Assembly: GCF_046098205.1 (NCBI RefSeq)
Contig: NZ_JBJURJ010000028.1
Coordinates: 1-64,000, forward strand
Direction of reading: 5' to 3'
DNA from: Paenibacillus_AR mesotrionivorans
Lineage (GTDB): Bacteria > Bacillota > Bacilli > Paenibacillales > NBRC-103111
DNA length: 64,000 bases
Position numbers and translations under genes: made by a program. The notes under the pieces were generated by a model. The model was not told the origin of the DNA. It saw only the letters and a program-made list of their open reading frames with translations, and searched no databases. This document shows, piece by piece, positions 34,278 to 43,400 of the stretch (position 1 is its first letter; every line of letters begins with the position of its first letter).

Positions 34278-35765
34278 TTATTTATTCAACAGACGCAGAT
34301 GCTTCCCGATATGGGAGGCCAAAGCGGCGTCATACTGCTCCTCTTGCTCGGACAGTGTACGGAAAAACTCTGTTTTGAAGAGAGGCTCGCCCGCTTCGTT
34401 CTTCGCTTGCAGCAGCAGCCCGTAAGTAATATGAAGCAGCTGTCTGGCATTGTTGTCGTCCATGTAAGTATGAAGGGCGCTGTCCTCGGTTTGCTCCAAC
34501 GGCTTTATGGCGGTAATATCCGTGGTCACATGATAGTATGCCTTGGCTTCCAGGAAATGCTCCAATGCATAGGCGTGCATCCTCCGGTAGAGCTGCGGGT
34601 TGAACTTGGCCACGATACGCACAGCCTCCAGCCAGTTGGTGCCGGCGGTTTTCACATGGAAACGGCCGGTGGTATGTTTGGCAACCAGCGGGAATACAGA
34701 GAACTTGTCGCTGCCCGAGTGGATGGAGAGCTTGTAGCCGAACTGGTCGGCAATAGCCGCGTGAACCTCAAGTTCCTTCTCGAACTGCTCCAGATCGCCG
34801 ATGTAATCGATGCCCTTCTGGAATTCACCGCAGAAGCGGGGCGCCATGCTGTGAATGGAAATTTCCCGGTCATACAGCTCCTTGGCCACCAGATAGTGGG
34901 AAGCAGGATCCGTCGGGGTTTCCGTTTCGTCGATGGAAATTTCGAAGTCCACCACACGTCCGGCATTGACAATATAGGTTACGTAAATATAGACCATAAA
35001 TTCAATGGCTTCGCCATAAATCAGAACATTCTTCATCAGGCTCTTCTTATCGAAGGTCAGACGGTGCTCCTTTGCTTCGAATTCCAGGTCCAGATATTTC
35101 TTCTCATAGTAGCTGCGGCGTTCCTCCGGTACAGTCAGATACTTGGCTTCCAGCTCTGCGTCGGACAAACCTTCGATGGTGTTGTCGATCTTCTCGGAGC
35201 AGTCCAGGGTCAGCATGGTAAAGCCCATGTCCAGGGACATCTTGATGTCAGCCTCTACCTTCAGATGGTCGCCGTCGGCGCCGAAGCCGTCCTTATAGCC
35301 CTCTTGGAATGCGGCGAAGCATGCGGCGTCCACAACCTGGTTGTAGTCGCGGCCGGTCAGGCTGAGCTCGCGGATGCTTTGCTGGGCCAGAATCGGGCGG
35401 ATATCCCGTCCGCGGACGGTTTGGATATGACCCGGGGAAGCCAGTCCCAGCCGGTCGCCCAAGCCGATGGTGGAGATTCCTGTGCCGAAGGCCCGCGGTA
35501 CGGTGTACAGGAGGTATTTATTCAGCACCAGCCGGTTCTCATGGGTCAGGGGACAGATTTTGCCGCCGTCCTCTTCCCGGCCGGTCAATTCATCGTAGAA
35601 GGACCCGCTGCCTGCGGCCAGGATGAACTTTTCATCACCGTGTTTGACCATGAGCAGGGTAGCGCCGTCTTGAACCGTATAAGAACCCGGATAAATTTTT
35701 ACGCCCCAATCTCCAGTTGTCTCGCCTTTTTTCAAACCTTCCATTGCTTTAGCATAGACACCCAC
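34278..35765 (-). CDS. uxaE: Tagaturonate/fructuronate epimerase (UxaE family)
   Basis: A 495-residue metal-dependent epimerase of the UxaE family, known for D-tagaturonate to D-fructuronate conversion. Segments such as FGTGISTIGLGDRLGLASPGH, KVEADIKMSLDMGFTMLTLDCSEKID, LSIHSGSDKFSVFPLVAK and FHVKTAGTNWLEAVRIVA fit a TIM-barrel with conserved His, Asp and Glu metal ligands. The GTG at 35765 has GGAGG 9 nt upstream; the frame further upstream overlaps the regulatory region. It is the first gene of the cluster and has a cre-like site just upstream. UxaE allows galacturonate-derived tagaturonate to enter the fructuronate branch without altronate chemistry. Confidence 0.9.
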   Translation of the reverse strand: MGVYAKAMEGLKKGETTGDWGVKIYPGSYTVQDGATLLMVKHGDEKFILAAGSGSFYDELTGREEDGGKICPLTHENRLVLNKYLLYTVPRAFGTGISTIGLGDRLGLASPGHIQTVRGRDIRPILAQQSIRELSLTGRDYNQVVDAACFAAFQEGYKDGFGADGDHLKVEADIKMSLDMGFTMLTLDCSEKIDNTIEGLSDAELEAKYLTVPEERRSYYEKKYLDLEFEAKEHRLTFDKKSLMKNVLIYGEAIEFMVYIYVTYIVNAGRVVDFEISIDETETPTDPASHYLVAKELYDREISIHSMAPRFCGEFQKGIDYIGDLEQFEKELEVHAAIADQFGYKLSIHSGSDKFSVFPLVAKHTTGRFHVKTAGTNWLEAVRIVAKFNPQLYRRMHAYALEHFLEAKAYYHVTTDITAIKPLEQTEDSALHTYMDDNNARQLLHITYGLLLQAKNEAGEPLFKTEFFRTLSEQEEQYDAALASHIGKHLRLLNK

Positions 35766-35788
35766 AGTCAATCGCCTCCATAATTTGG

Positions 35789-35806
35789 TTAGTTTTCGCT
35801 TACATA
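35789..35806 (-). promoter_or_regulatory. Near-consensus cre (CcpA) site upstream of uxaE
   Basis: Read on the minus strand, TATGTAAGCGAAAACTAA matches the cre consensus WWTGNAARCGNWWWCAWW at 17 of 18 positions (final A is T). It lies 24 bp upstream of the uxaE GTG, where bound CcpA could block transcription. The local LacI-type regulator could use the same site. Confidence 0.7.
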
Positions 35807-35938
35807 GGGTTTGGTTTGGCAAAAAACACCGGCCCTATACCCACCAGCCTTCTTCTGCGTCAGGCGTCAAAAGCGGTTAGGAGTATCGAATTGGCTGAGC
35901 CGTTGTATTTTCCCTTGCCAGGTTCCCTGATTTATGAG

Positions 35939-36946
35939 CTAAGCCTTTGCAGGCTCTGCTACCGATTCACGCACCACCAGCTCCGTACGCAGATAGATGG
36001 TATCCGGAGCCAGGGTTTTCTGCTCGATGCTCGTGAGGAGCACCAGTGCCCCTTGTCTGCTGATCTCTTCGATGGGCCGCTTAACGGTGGTCAACGCGGG
36101 AGACAGGTAAGCAGAGAACATGCTATCGTCGAAACCTGCCACGGATACATCCCCGGGGACCTGCAGCCCCGCATCATGCACCGCTTTCACAGCACCTACC
36201 GCCATATCGTCGTTCATGCAAAAAACGGCGGTTGGCCGTTCCGGCAGTTCGAGCAGCTGGAGCATAGCCGTATACCCGCTTTTCAAGTCATAGCTTGCCC
36301 CAACCTGATAGGATTCCTTCAATTCAATTCCGGCATCCTGCAGTGCGCGGACAAAGCCGTCTCTCCGCTCCACAGTAGAATGGAAGTTTTGCTTACCGGA
36401 GATAATCGCAATGCGGCGATGCCCTTTTTTGATCATATGATTCACGACCCTATAGGAGCCGTGGGAATCGTCGGATAGAATATTGATGGCCTTCAATCCC
36501 TCCACCTTGCGGTTCAGCACGATATGGGGAATTCCCGCTTCGGACAAGTGATGCAGGAAAGGGTCATCCTTGGCGCTTTGACTCATGACAATCACGCCGT
36601 CGAAGCTTTTGCGGTGAATGCTGCGGTAATGCTCGTAGTCGTCGATCCCCCGCACCACCAGATTGTATGCATCCTTCACTACACTGTTAATACCCCGAAC
36701 CGTCTCATAGAAAAACCCGGCCGATGTGCCGGTATTCAGTGTGGAGAAGAATAAACCGATATTATAGGAACGGTCCATTACCAGGCTCTTGGCGCTGAAA
36801 TTGGGGGTATAACCCATTTCCTGTGCCAGCAGCTTGATCTTCTCCTTAGTTTCGGAGTTAATCAGGGGACTATCGTTCAACGCCCGCGATACGGTGGTGT
36901 GGGAGACCTGCGCCAACCGGGCGATATCCTTGATTGTAACGTTCAT
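35939..36946 (-). CDS. LacI-family regulator of the hexuronate/gluconate cluster
   Basis: A 335-residue LacI-type repressor. The DNA-binding domain is TIKDIARLAQVSHTTVSRALN with hinge YTPNFSAKSLV; the sugar-binding core shows GLFFSTL, FDGVIVMSQSAK, HRRIAIISG and FCMNDDMAVGAVKAVHDAGLQVPGDVSVAGFDD. AGGTGA precedes the ATG at 36946. It is the first gene on the strand leading into uxaE and probably senses a hexuronate or gluconate intermediate; ligand cannot be read from sequence. Its own promoter contains a GTTAAC palindrome that may be an autoregulatory operator. Confidence 0.93.
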   Translation of the reverse strand: MNVTIKDIARLAQVSHTTVSRALNDSPLINSETKEKIKLLAQEMGYTPNFSAKSLVMDRSYNIGLFFSTLNTGTSAGFFYETVRGINSVVKDAYNLVVRGIDDYEHYRSIHRKSFDGVIVMSQSAKDDPFLHHLSEAGIPHIVLNRKVEGLKAINILSDDSHGSYRVVNHMIKKGHRRIAIISGKQNFHSTVERRDGFVRALQDAGIELKESYQVGASYDLKSGYTAMLQLLELPERPTAVFCMNDDMAVGAVKAVHDAGLQVPGDVSVAGFDDSMFSAYLSPALTTVKRPIEEISRQGALVLLTSIEQKTLAPDTIYLRTELVVRESVAEPAKA

Positions 36947-36965
36947 CGCGTTCACCTCGATACTC

Positions 36966-36994
36966 ATGATACCACATCATGCACACGTTAACAA
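36966..36994 (-). promoter_or_regulatory. Promoter of the LacI-type regulator
   Basis: TTGTTA (36994-36989) and an extended TGG-TATCAT -10 (36971-36966) with a 17-bp spacer on the minus strand. The palindrome GTTAAC overlaps the -35 box and is a candidate LacI-family operator. Confidence 0.6.
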
Positions 36995-36997
36995 TCC

Positions 36998-37036
36998 AAA
37001 AAATTGAAAGAGCCCGACTTATTGTCCGGACTCTTT
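36998..37036 (-). terminator. Terminator of the gene at 37063-37659
   Basis: AAAGAGTCCGGAC and GTCGGGCTCTTT form a 12-bp stem with one mismatch on the minus strand, followed by AATTTTTT. It isolates the hypothetical gene from the LacI regulator. Confidence 0.85.
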
Positions 37037-37062
37037 TCACCTTTTTAAATTTCGGCTAACCT

Positions 37063-37659
37063 TCAGCATTCCAGCATGATCAACTCCCGTCTCATCTCTT
37101 CCAGCCTGCTCTTGGATTTCTCCACAGCTTCCGTGTCCCCCAGCATCATGGCTTCATACAGAGTGGATAGCTCATAGTCCATCTCCAGCTTCAGCACCGG
37201 TGCCCGTTCCTCCGCCCGTCTGGACTTAAACGCCTGAATGATCTGCTCCGTGGTAATCATTGGTTCCCGTTGGAATAACACCTTATGCTCCACCCCCGAA
37301 ATCTCCACAGACCGGATGATTTCCCCGAACATAATGTTTTCGATCAGGATCTGCCGGTCCCGGAAGCGTTTGACTATAGCATGGCCGCGGGTATCCCCGA
37401 TCATTTTCTCCATGAGTTCCGCCAGCTTTTCGTCCTTTATGGAATAGTTACCCACAATTTTGTATTTATCACCGACCCGCTGAAATTTCAGCTTCACCAG
37501 CTTGCGCCCCGAACGGATGGAAATGATGAAATGCTGGTCGCTCTCGTTCCAGTACAGCGAAAACCCCTCCTGGATCAACGCCTTAATGAAAAAACGGATT
37601 TGCCGTCGATCAAATCTCAGCTCCAGGTTGCAATATTCCACCTCATGACTCTTATTCAC
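37063..37659 (-). CDS. Conserved-looking cytoplasmic protein of unknown function
   Basis: A 198-residue protein that I do not recognise with certainty. It is charged and mixed alpha/beta, without membrane segments; the first half is beta-rich (HFIISIRSGRKLVKLKFQRVGDKYKIVGNYSI), the second helical with a C-terminal KSKSRLEEMRRELIML coiled-coil-like stretch. The start is a GTG at 37659 with a perfect AAGGAGG at 7 nt; the ATG 13 codons upstream has only a weaker site. The gene stands alone with its own terminator. A perfect cre match lies about 200 bp upstream. Confidence 0.75.
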   Translation of the reverse strand: MNKSHEVEYCNLELRFDRRQIRFFIKALIQEGFSLYWNESDQHFIISIRSGRKLVKLKFQRVGDKYKIVGNYSIKDEKLAELMEKMIGDTRGHAIVKRFRDRQILIENIMFGEIIRSVEISGVEHKVLFQREPMITTEQIIQAFKSRRAEERAPVLKLEMDYELSTLYEAMMLGDTEAVEKSKSRLEEMRRELIMLEC

Positions 37660-37861
37660 GGCAATCCCTCCTTGATGGTGGTCCTCCCCAAGTTTCATTG
37701 ATCCGTTTCCGGCTTAAAAAACAAGTAGACTTAGATTTGGAAATGATTAGAATGATTACTTTTACTGAATGTTCTGAAAATTAATGCTTTCCTCCATCTT
37801 ATTATGAAATGTATGTTTTAGCAACTTGGTTTATTGACTATTTATTTGCCGGACAACGAAA

Positions 37862-37879
37862 AATGTAAGCGAATACAAT
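37862..37879. promoter_or_regulatory. Perfect-consensus cre site
   Basis: AATGTAAGCGAATACAAT fits the CcpA-site consensus WWTGNAARCGNWWWCAWW at all 18 positions. It lies in the 400-bp divergent spacer, about 200 bp from both the minus-strand GTG at 37659 and the plus-strand ATG at 38067. Which gene it controls cannot be said. Confidence 0.75.
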
Positions 37880-37991
37880 TTTCCTCTTAAGAAAAAATTA
37901 GGAATTGCCGGTGCAACGCTGCCTTGTCTTCCTGCGTATATGTTGTAATCCTGCGGTAATCTGATTTGTAATCAATTTAACATGATGGATT

Positions 37992-38021
37992 AACCTAATC
38001 TTAAGGTTGGGCGGATATAAT
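37992..38021 (+). promoter_or_regulatory. TATAAT box with an upstream inverted repeat
   Basis: A perfect TATAAT (38016-38021) lies 45 bp before the secreted-protein gene. There is no good -35 box; in its place sits AACCT-N7-AGGTT (37992-38008), which suggests an activator-dependent promoter. Confidence 0.5.
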
Positions 38022-38066
38022 TGACGGGTATACGGAGATACTATGGCCTAAACGAACAGGAAGGTG

Positions 38067-38837
38067 ATGGAATTGGATACCCTCTATGCCAGAAAAACGT
38101 TAACAAGCGCGGTGGCTTTATCCCTGGTGCTGTCCGGATGTCTGCTGGTGGGGAGCGGGAGCGCAAGCGCCTCCGCAGCCGGTTCCTTCAGTCTGAGCGC
38201 CAAGGGCCAGCAAGTACAGCGTTATGCCAGCCTGAAGGATCTCCAGAACCGCTGGCGCAAGCAGGCTGTGGAGCTGCATAAAGCGGGACCCCACTTCTAC
38301 GAGGAAACGGCCCAGATTCTCGGCATCGAGAAAGCGGCCTTGACCGACCAGCTGAAGTCCGGGAAGAGCATTGTGGACATTGCTAAGGAACAAGGGCTTA
38401 GCGAAACAGCCCTCTTGGAAAAGATTATGGCCGGCCGTTCGGCGAAGCTGGAGGAGGCCGTGCAAAGCGGCAAGCTGACCCGCGAGCGTGCGGATACCAT
38501 CAAGACCAAAATGCAAAGCCATCTGGCCCAGCAGCTGAAGCATAAGGGCCTCTTCGAAGAAGAGCCCGGGCATCCCCACCATAAGCGGGGAGACATGATT
38601 CCCCATCTGGGGCCGGAGAAGCTGTCCGGGATGCTGGGGATGAGCAAGGATGAGCTGGTGGCCCAGCTCAAAACCGGGAAATCCCTGGCGGAGATCGCCG
38701 CCGAGAAGGGCATCTCCAAGGATGAGCTCATCGCCAAAATCAAGGATGAGCTTACCCCGGCGCTGGAGAAGGCCATCGAGCGCAAGGCGCCGCTGGAGAA
38801 GGAGCATAAGGAAAAGGGCAAGGACAAAAGCAAATAA
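38067..38837 (+). CDS. Exported protein with two 36-residue helical repeats
   Basis: About 256 residues. A signal peptide (KTLTSAVALSLVLSGCLLVG..., cleavage near SASA) also holds an L-S-G-C lipobox-like motif. Two 36-residue repeats lie at about 85-120 and 190-225, each of the form LG(I/M)xKxxLxxQLKxGKS(I/L)xxIAxxxG(I/L)S..., probably helix-turn-helix-like pairs, with a His-rich break (GHPHHKRGD) between them. The C-terminus is highly charged (Lys/Glu). Similar secreted proteins are frequent in Paenibacillus, role unknown. The start could be the ATG at 38067 or a TTG two codons later; AGGAAGG lies just upstream. Confidence 0.75.
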   Translation: MELDTLYARKTLTSAVALSLVLSGCLLVGSGSASASAAGSFSLSAKGQQVQRYASLKDLQNRWRKQAVELHKAGPHFYEETAQILGIEKAALTDQLKSGKSIVDIAKEQGLSETALLEKIMAGRSAKLEEAVQSGKLTRERADTIKTKMQSHLAQQLKHKGLFEEEPGHPHHKRGDMIPHLGPEKLSGMLGMSKDELVAQLKTGKSLAEIAAEKGISKDELIAKIKDELTPALEKAIERKAPLEKEHKEKGKDKSK

Positions 38838-38850
38838 AACCGGAGAGTTA

Positions 38851-38894
38851 AACCTCCTTCCCGCTACAGCAGTTGCGGGTAAGGAGGTTTTTTG
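38851..38894 (+). terminator. Terminator of the exported-protein gene
   Basis: AACCTCCTT-CCCGC pairs with GCGGG-AAGGAGGTT (14 pairs with a small bulge) and is followed by TTTT. Confidence 0.92.
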
Positions 38895-38936
38895 CTGTCC
38901 GCAGGGGGCGGGAAGGCATCCGGGCTGCAGTTTGGA

Positions 38937-39364
38937 TAGCGGAAGGGAACTTTCCGCTATTAGGGTGAAGCCCACGGCTGAGGGCGAATAGCGGAAGGGT
39001 AGGTTCCGCTATGGGCTGTGTAGCCGGCGGTTTGCCCGGTATGATGCGGCAATAGCGGAAGTCTGACTTCCCTTATGGGGTGTTTATCAGACCGACGCAG
39101 CTCATAGCGGAAGTTTGCCTTCCCTTAATCGGTTGGTTGAACCAATTGGAAGTCCAAGAAAGGCGCGCGGGAGTTTAGCGGAAGGGATCTTCCGCTAAGT
39201 GTAAGGCGGAGCGGCACGGAATCGATTAGCGGAAGGGGTTTTCCGTTATGGAGGCACGCAGCTGTAGAAATAGCCCAGCTAACGGACAATAGCGGAAATT
39301 TGCTTCCGCTATTGCTGCTTCCTTGGGATCCGCGCCCGGGATAACGGAAACCAGCTTCCGTTAT
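38937..39364. repeat. Array of eight AGCGGAAG...CTTCCGCT palindromes
   Basis: Eight 24-26 bp palindromes start at 38937, 38989, 39052, 39104, 39175, 39226, 39289 and 39341, each AGCGGAA(G) - 4 to 8 nt - (C)TTCCGCT with small variations, for example ATAACGGAA...TTCCGTTAT in the last. Steps between copies are 52, 63, 52, 71, 51, 63 and 52 bp. The copy at 39175 is a perfect 10-bp palindrome. The segment 38895-39439 holds no gene. Confidence 0.93.
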
Positions 39365-39439
39365 CCGAACTTGTTTCGCAGCGCCAACTCCCGCATAACT
39401 AGAAAAGAGGCGGCCCACAATTGCAGGCCCCCCCATATC

Positions 39440-40429
39440 TTACTTCTCCTCCGGCAATTCCGTTACCAGACCGGCGAACAGTGCGAGCACAAACTGCTCG
39501 GAATCGAAATCCTGCAGGTCCGTCATCTTCTCGCCCAATCCCACCAGCTTCACCGGAATGTTCATTTCCTGGCGGATGGCGATGACGATACCGCCCTTGG
39601 ACGTGCTGTCCAGCTTGGTCAGCACCAGTCCGGTCACGCCGCTTTTGTCGCCGAACAGGCGGGCCTGCTGCAGCGCATTCTGCCCTGTATTGGCGTCCAG
39701 CACCAGCAGCACCTCATGGGGAGCATCGGGAATTTCCCGCTTAATCACGCGGAAAATCTTGTTCAGCTCCTCCATCAGATTGGACTTGTTCTGCATCCGC
39801 CCGGCCGTATCGCACAGGAGGATGTCCGCCTGGCGGGTTTTCGCCGCCTGGATGGCGTCGAACATCACCGCCGCGGGATCGGAGCCGGCCTGCTGCTTGA
39901 TCACATCCACGCCTACCCGCTGGCCCCAAACCTCCAGCTGCTCAATAGCGCCGGCACGGAAGGTATCTCCCGCCGCCATCAGTACCTTCTTGCCCTCCTG
40001 CTTGAAGCGGTGGGCGAGTTTGCCGATGGTGGTGGTTTTGCCTACCCCGTTGACGCCTACGAACAGGATCACTGTTAAGCCTGAGGGGGCCATAGTCAGC
40101 GTGGCATCCCCTTCCGCATCCAGCAGCCCGATCAGCTTCTCGGACAGAATCGGACGCAGATCGGAGGCATCCTCGATCCGGCGTTTTTTGACCTCCGCGC
40201 GGAGCTCGTCCATCAGATCCATTACTGTATTCACACCCACGTCGGCGCCGATGAGAATTTCCTCCAGCTCCTCGTAGAATTCCTCGTCAATTTTCTTCCG
40301 GCGGACGAACAGGTCCTCCACCTTTTCCACAAATGCATCGCGGGTTTTGGCCAGCCCTTCCTTAAACACCGTAGTGACCGCTTCGGTTTTGCTGGTAATG
40401 CTTTCTTTTAGTTTACGAAAAAAGCTCAT
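39440..40429 (-). CDS. ftsY: Signal recognition particle receptor FtsY
   Basis: SRP-receptor GTPase, 329 residues, which docks ribosome-SRP complexes at the membrane together with Ffh. The short acidic A region is followed by the N domain and the G domain with GVNGVGKTTTIGKLA (P-loop), DTFRAGAIEQL, DTAGRMQNKSNLMEEL, TKLDSTSKGG and GLGEKMTDLQDFD. An AGGAGGAGACC sequence precedes the ATG. It is the last gene of the fapR-to-ftsY run, 40 bp after smc, the same order as in B. subtilis. Confidence 0.97.
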   Translation of the reverse strand: MSFFRKLKESITSKTEAVTTVFKEGLAKTRDAFVEKVEDLFVRRKKIDEEFYEELEEILIGADVGVNTVMDLMDELRAEVKKRRIEDASDLRPILSEKLIGLLDAEGDATLTMAPSGLTVILFVGVNGVGKTTTIGKLAHRFKQEGKKVLMAAGDTFRAGAIEQLEVWGQRVGVDVIKQQAGSDPAAVMFDAIQAAKTRQADILLCDTAGRMQNKSNLMEELNKIFRVIKREIPDAPHEVLLVLDANTGQNALQQARLFGDKSGVTGLVLTKLDSTSKGGIVIAIRQEMNIPVKLVGLGEKMTDLQDFDSEQFVLALFAGLVTELPEEK

Positions 40430-40471
40430 GGTCTCCTCCTGGAGTCATAATGGTTCTTGCTTCTGCAGCTC

Positions 40472-43400
40472 CTACGCCGATACTGCCGCTTCCTCCAGCT
40501 CCTCGAGACGGACAGAAACCAGCTTGGAGACGCCGCCTTCCTCCATGGTGACGCCGTAGAGCACATCGGCCTCCTCCATGGTGCCTTTGCGGTGAGTGAC
40601 CACAATAAACTGGGTCACATCGGAGAATTCCCGCAGGTAACCGGCATACCGGGCTACATTGGCTTCGTCCAAGGCCGCCTCCACCTCATCCAGCACGCAG
40701 AAGGGAACAGGCTTCACATGGAGAATGGCAAACAGCAGGGCAATCGCCGTCAAGGCCCGCTCGCCGCCGGAGAGCAGCTGCAGGTTCTGTGTTTTTTTGC
40801 CGGGAGGCTGGGCGATGATTTCGATGCCTGTATCCAGAGGCATAGCCGGGTCCACCAGAACCAGGTCCGCACGGCCGCCGCCGAACAGCTTGGAGAATAC
40901 CACCGTAAAGTGGGAGCGGATCTGTTCAAAGGTTGCCCGGAACCGCTTGGACATCTCCTCGTCCATCTCCCGGATTACCTGGTACAGCGACGCTTTGGCG
41001 TCCAGCAAATCCTTCTTCTGGCCGCTCAGGAATTCATAACGCTCGCTGACTCTGGCGAACTCGTCGATTGCCCCCAGATTCACCTCGCCCAGCCCGTGGA
41101 TTTCCCGCTTCAGCTCCCTGACTTTCGCCTGGGCCGCAGGCACATCCTCCGGTGCAGGATAACGGGCCTTGGCCAGCTCGTAGCTCAGCTCATACTCTTC
41201 ACCAAGCTTCTTCAGCAGGTTATCCAGCTCCACGTCCAGCCGGTTCATCCGCACCTCCGTCTGGTGAAGACTCTCCTCCACTACCTTCAGGGCATTGCGC
41301 TGCTCCCGGGTATGGTTCTCCTCTTCCTCCAGCTTCCGGTGCCATTCGGCCCTTGAAGCCCGCTTGAAGTCTGTCTGCTCCGTACATTCCCGCTTCTTAA
41401 TGGACAAATGGTTCAACAGCTCACGCTGCTTCACCAGCTCCTCCTCGTTTAAAGCAATCTCCCGCTCCAATTGAGCCACCATCCGCCGGTTCTGCTCCAG
41501 CTCCCCGGTCTGGACGGCTACATCGGAGCGCATCCGCTCCTCCTGGCCGGACAAGGATTCCTGCTCCTGGGCAATGGAGGCCACCTTCACCTTCAGCTCC
41601 GTCAAGGCGCCCACCAGCTCTTCCTTGGCCAGCTCACTCTGCTTACGGACCAGCTCGGCCTCACGGATTGCCGTCTGCAGTTCCTTTTCCGTTTCCTCGA
41701 GGGCAGCCGCCTGCTCCTGGGCGTGTTTGCGCTTTAAGCTAAACTCATCAGTCTCCAGGGACACCGCATCCCCGTCCTGGGCATGCAGCTCCAGCTGCTC
41801 CTTGGCATGGACCCACTGCTTTTGCAGCGGAGCCACCTCCGCCAGGAGGCGCTGCTCGTCGCCGCGTTTGGCTTCCCCAGCCTGGCGCAGCTCTTCCAGC
41901 CGTTCGTTATCCTTGACCAGGTCCACCTTCATCACCTGAGCCTTGCGGCGCAGCTCGTTCAGTTGGCCGACGGAGTGTTTGATCTCCACGTCCAGCTCTT
42001 CAATCTGCCGCTGGCGTCCCAACAGGTTGGAGGACTTCTTCTGCAGGCTTCCCCCGGTCATCGAGCCGCCGGGATTCACCACGTCACCCTCCAGGGTTAC
42101 CACCCGGTACCGGTACTGGCAACGGGCGGCGATCCGGTTAGCATCCTCCAGACGCTCCGCTACAATCACATTACCCAAGAGGCTGCCTACAATATCAGCA
42201 TACGCCGGAGCGAAGCTGACCAAATTAACCGCCAGCCCCACAAACCCATCCATCCCCGAAATGGAACGCACCTCATGGTCCGGAACAGAACGGGCGCGGA
42301 TAACATCCAAGGGCAGGAAAGTAGCCCGTCCCAGCTGCTTGCGCTTCAGGAAGGCAATGGCCTCCCGGCCGTTGGCCTCGTTCTCCACCACCACATGCTG
42401 CATGGCTCCGCCAAGGGCGGTTTCCATAGCCAGCTCCACCTGGGCAGGCACCTTCACCAGCTCTGCAATGGCGCCGTGAATGCCCCGCAGTCCGTCCATC
42501 GGCCGGTTCTTCGCCTTCAGAACCTCCTTGACTCCATGCATAAAGCCGTCATAGTCATTCTGCATTTCGCGCATGGTATCCCGGCGGGAGGTGAGTGCGT
42601 CAAGCTTTTGCTCCCACTTGCGCACAGCCCCCTGAAGCTCCTCCAAAAGCCCCTGCCGCTCCCGCATACTCTGGGAAAGCTGCAGGAATTGGCTGCGCAG
42701 CTCCTCGGATTCCTTCTGGACGATGGACAACTCCTCCTCCAAAGCGGTTTTGCGCCGCTCCAGCTGGATAAGCTCCTCCTTCCAGCGGGCCCGCTCCTCA
42801 TCCAAGCGGCCGCCACGTTTGGCCAGGCTTTCGATCTGCTGCTCCGCGTAACGGGCCTCATGTTTGGCCTGGGCCATTTTGTTCAACGTGTCCAGAAGCT
42901 CGCCCTTCAGACGCTCCTCCTCGTCGCTTTTGGTCCCTCCGGCAACGGCTAAAAGCTTCTCCTCTTCCTCCCGGAGTGCACTTCTGGCCGAGGCCAGACG
43001 CTCCTTCACATCCACCATAACGGCGGCAATCCGCGTAAGCTCGGCATTTCTCTCCGCCAGACGCTTATCCTGGGATTCTGTCACCTGCTCCATCTGCAGC
43101 CGGTTGGCCCCGAGATTTTTGCCGCGTTCCCGCAGCACCTCGCCTTGGCCCTCGCACTTCTCAAACTCCTCGCTTAAAGCCAGCAGCGTTTCCTGCAGCT
43201 TCTGCAGCTCCTCATCGAGACGCCGGGTTTCCCACCGGTGGGTTTCCAATTGGGCATCATGGGCGTTCACCACCGTGGCCAGCTCCAGCTGCTCCTTTTT
43301 GAGCCCCTCCATCTTGGCGTTGGTGTCCGACCACTGGCTGTAAATCTGGTCGATCTGATGCACATACACCGCAATTTCGCTGGCCTTCAGCACTTCCTTC

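Noticed and set aside
38937..39364. CRISPR array
   Set aside because: The 24-bp palindromes are imperfect, differ from copy to copy and no cas genes are present. It fits a palindromic intergenic repeat instead.
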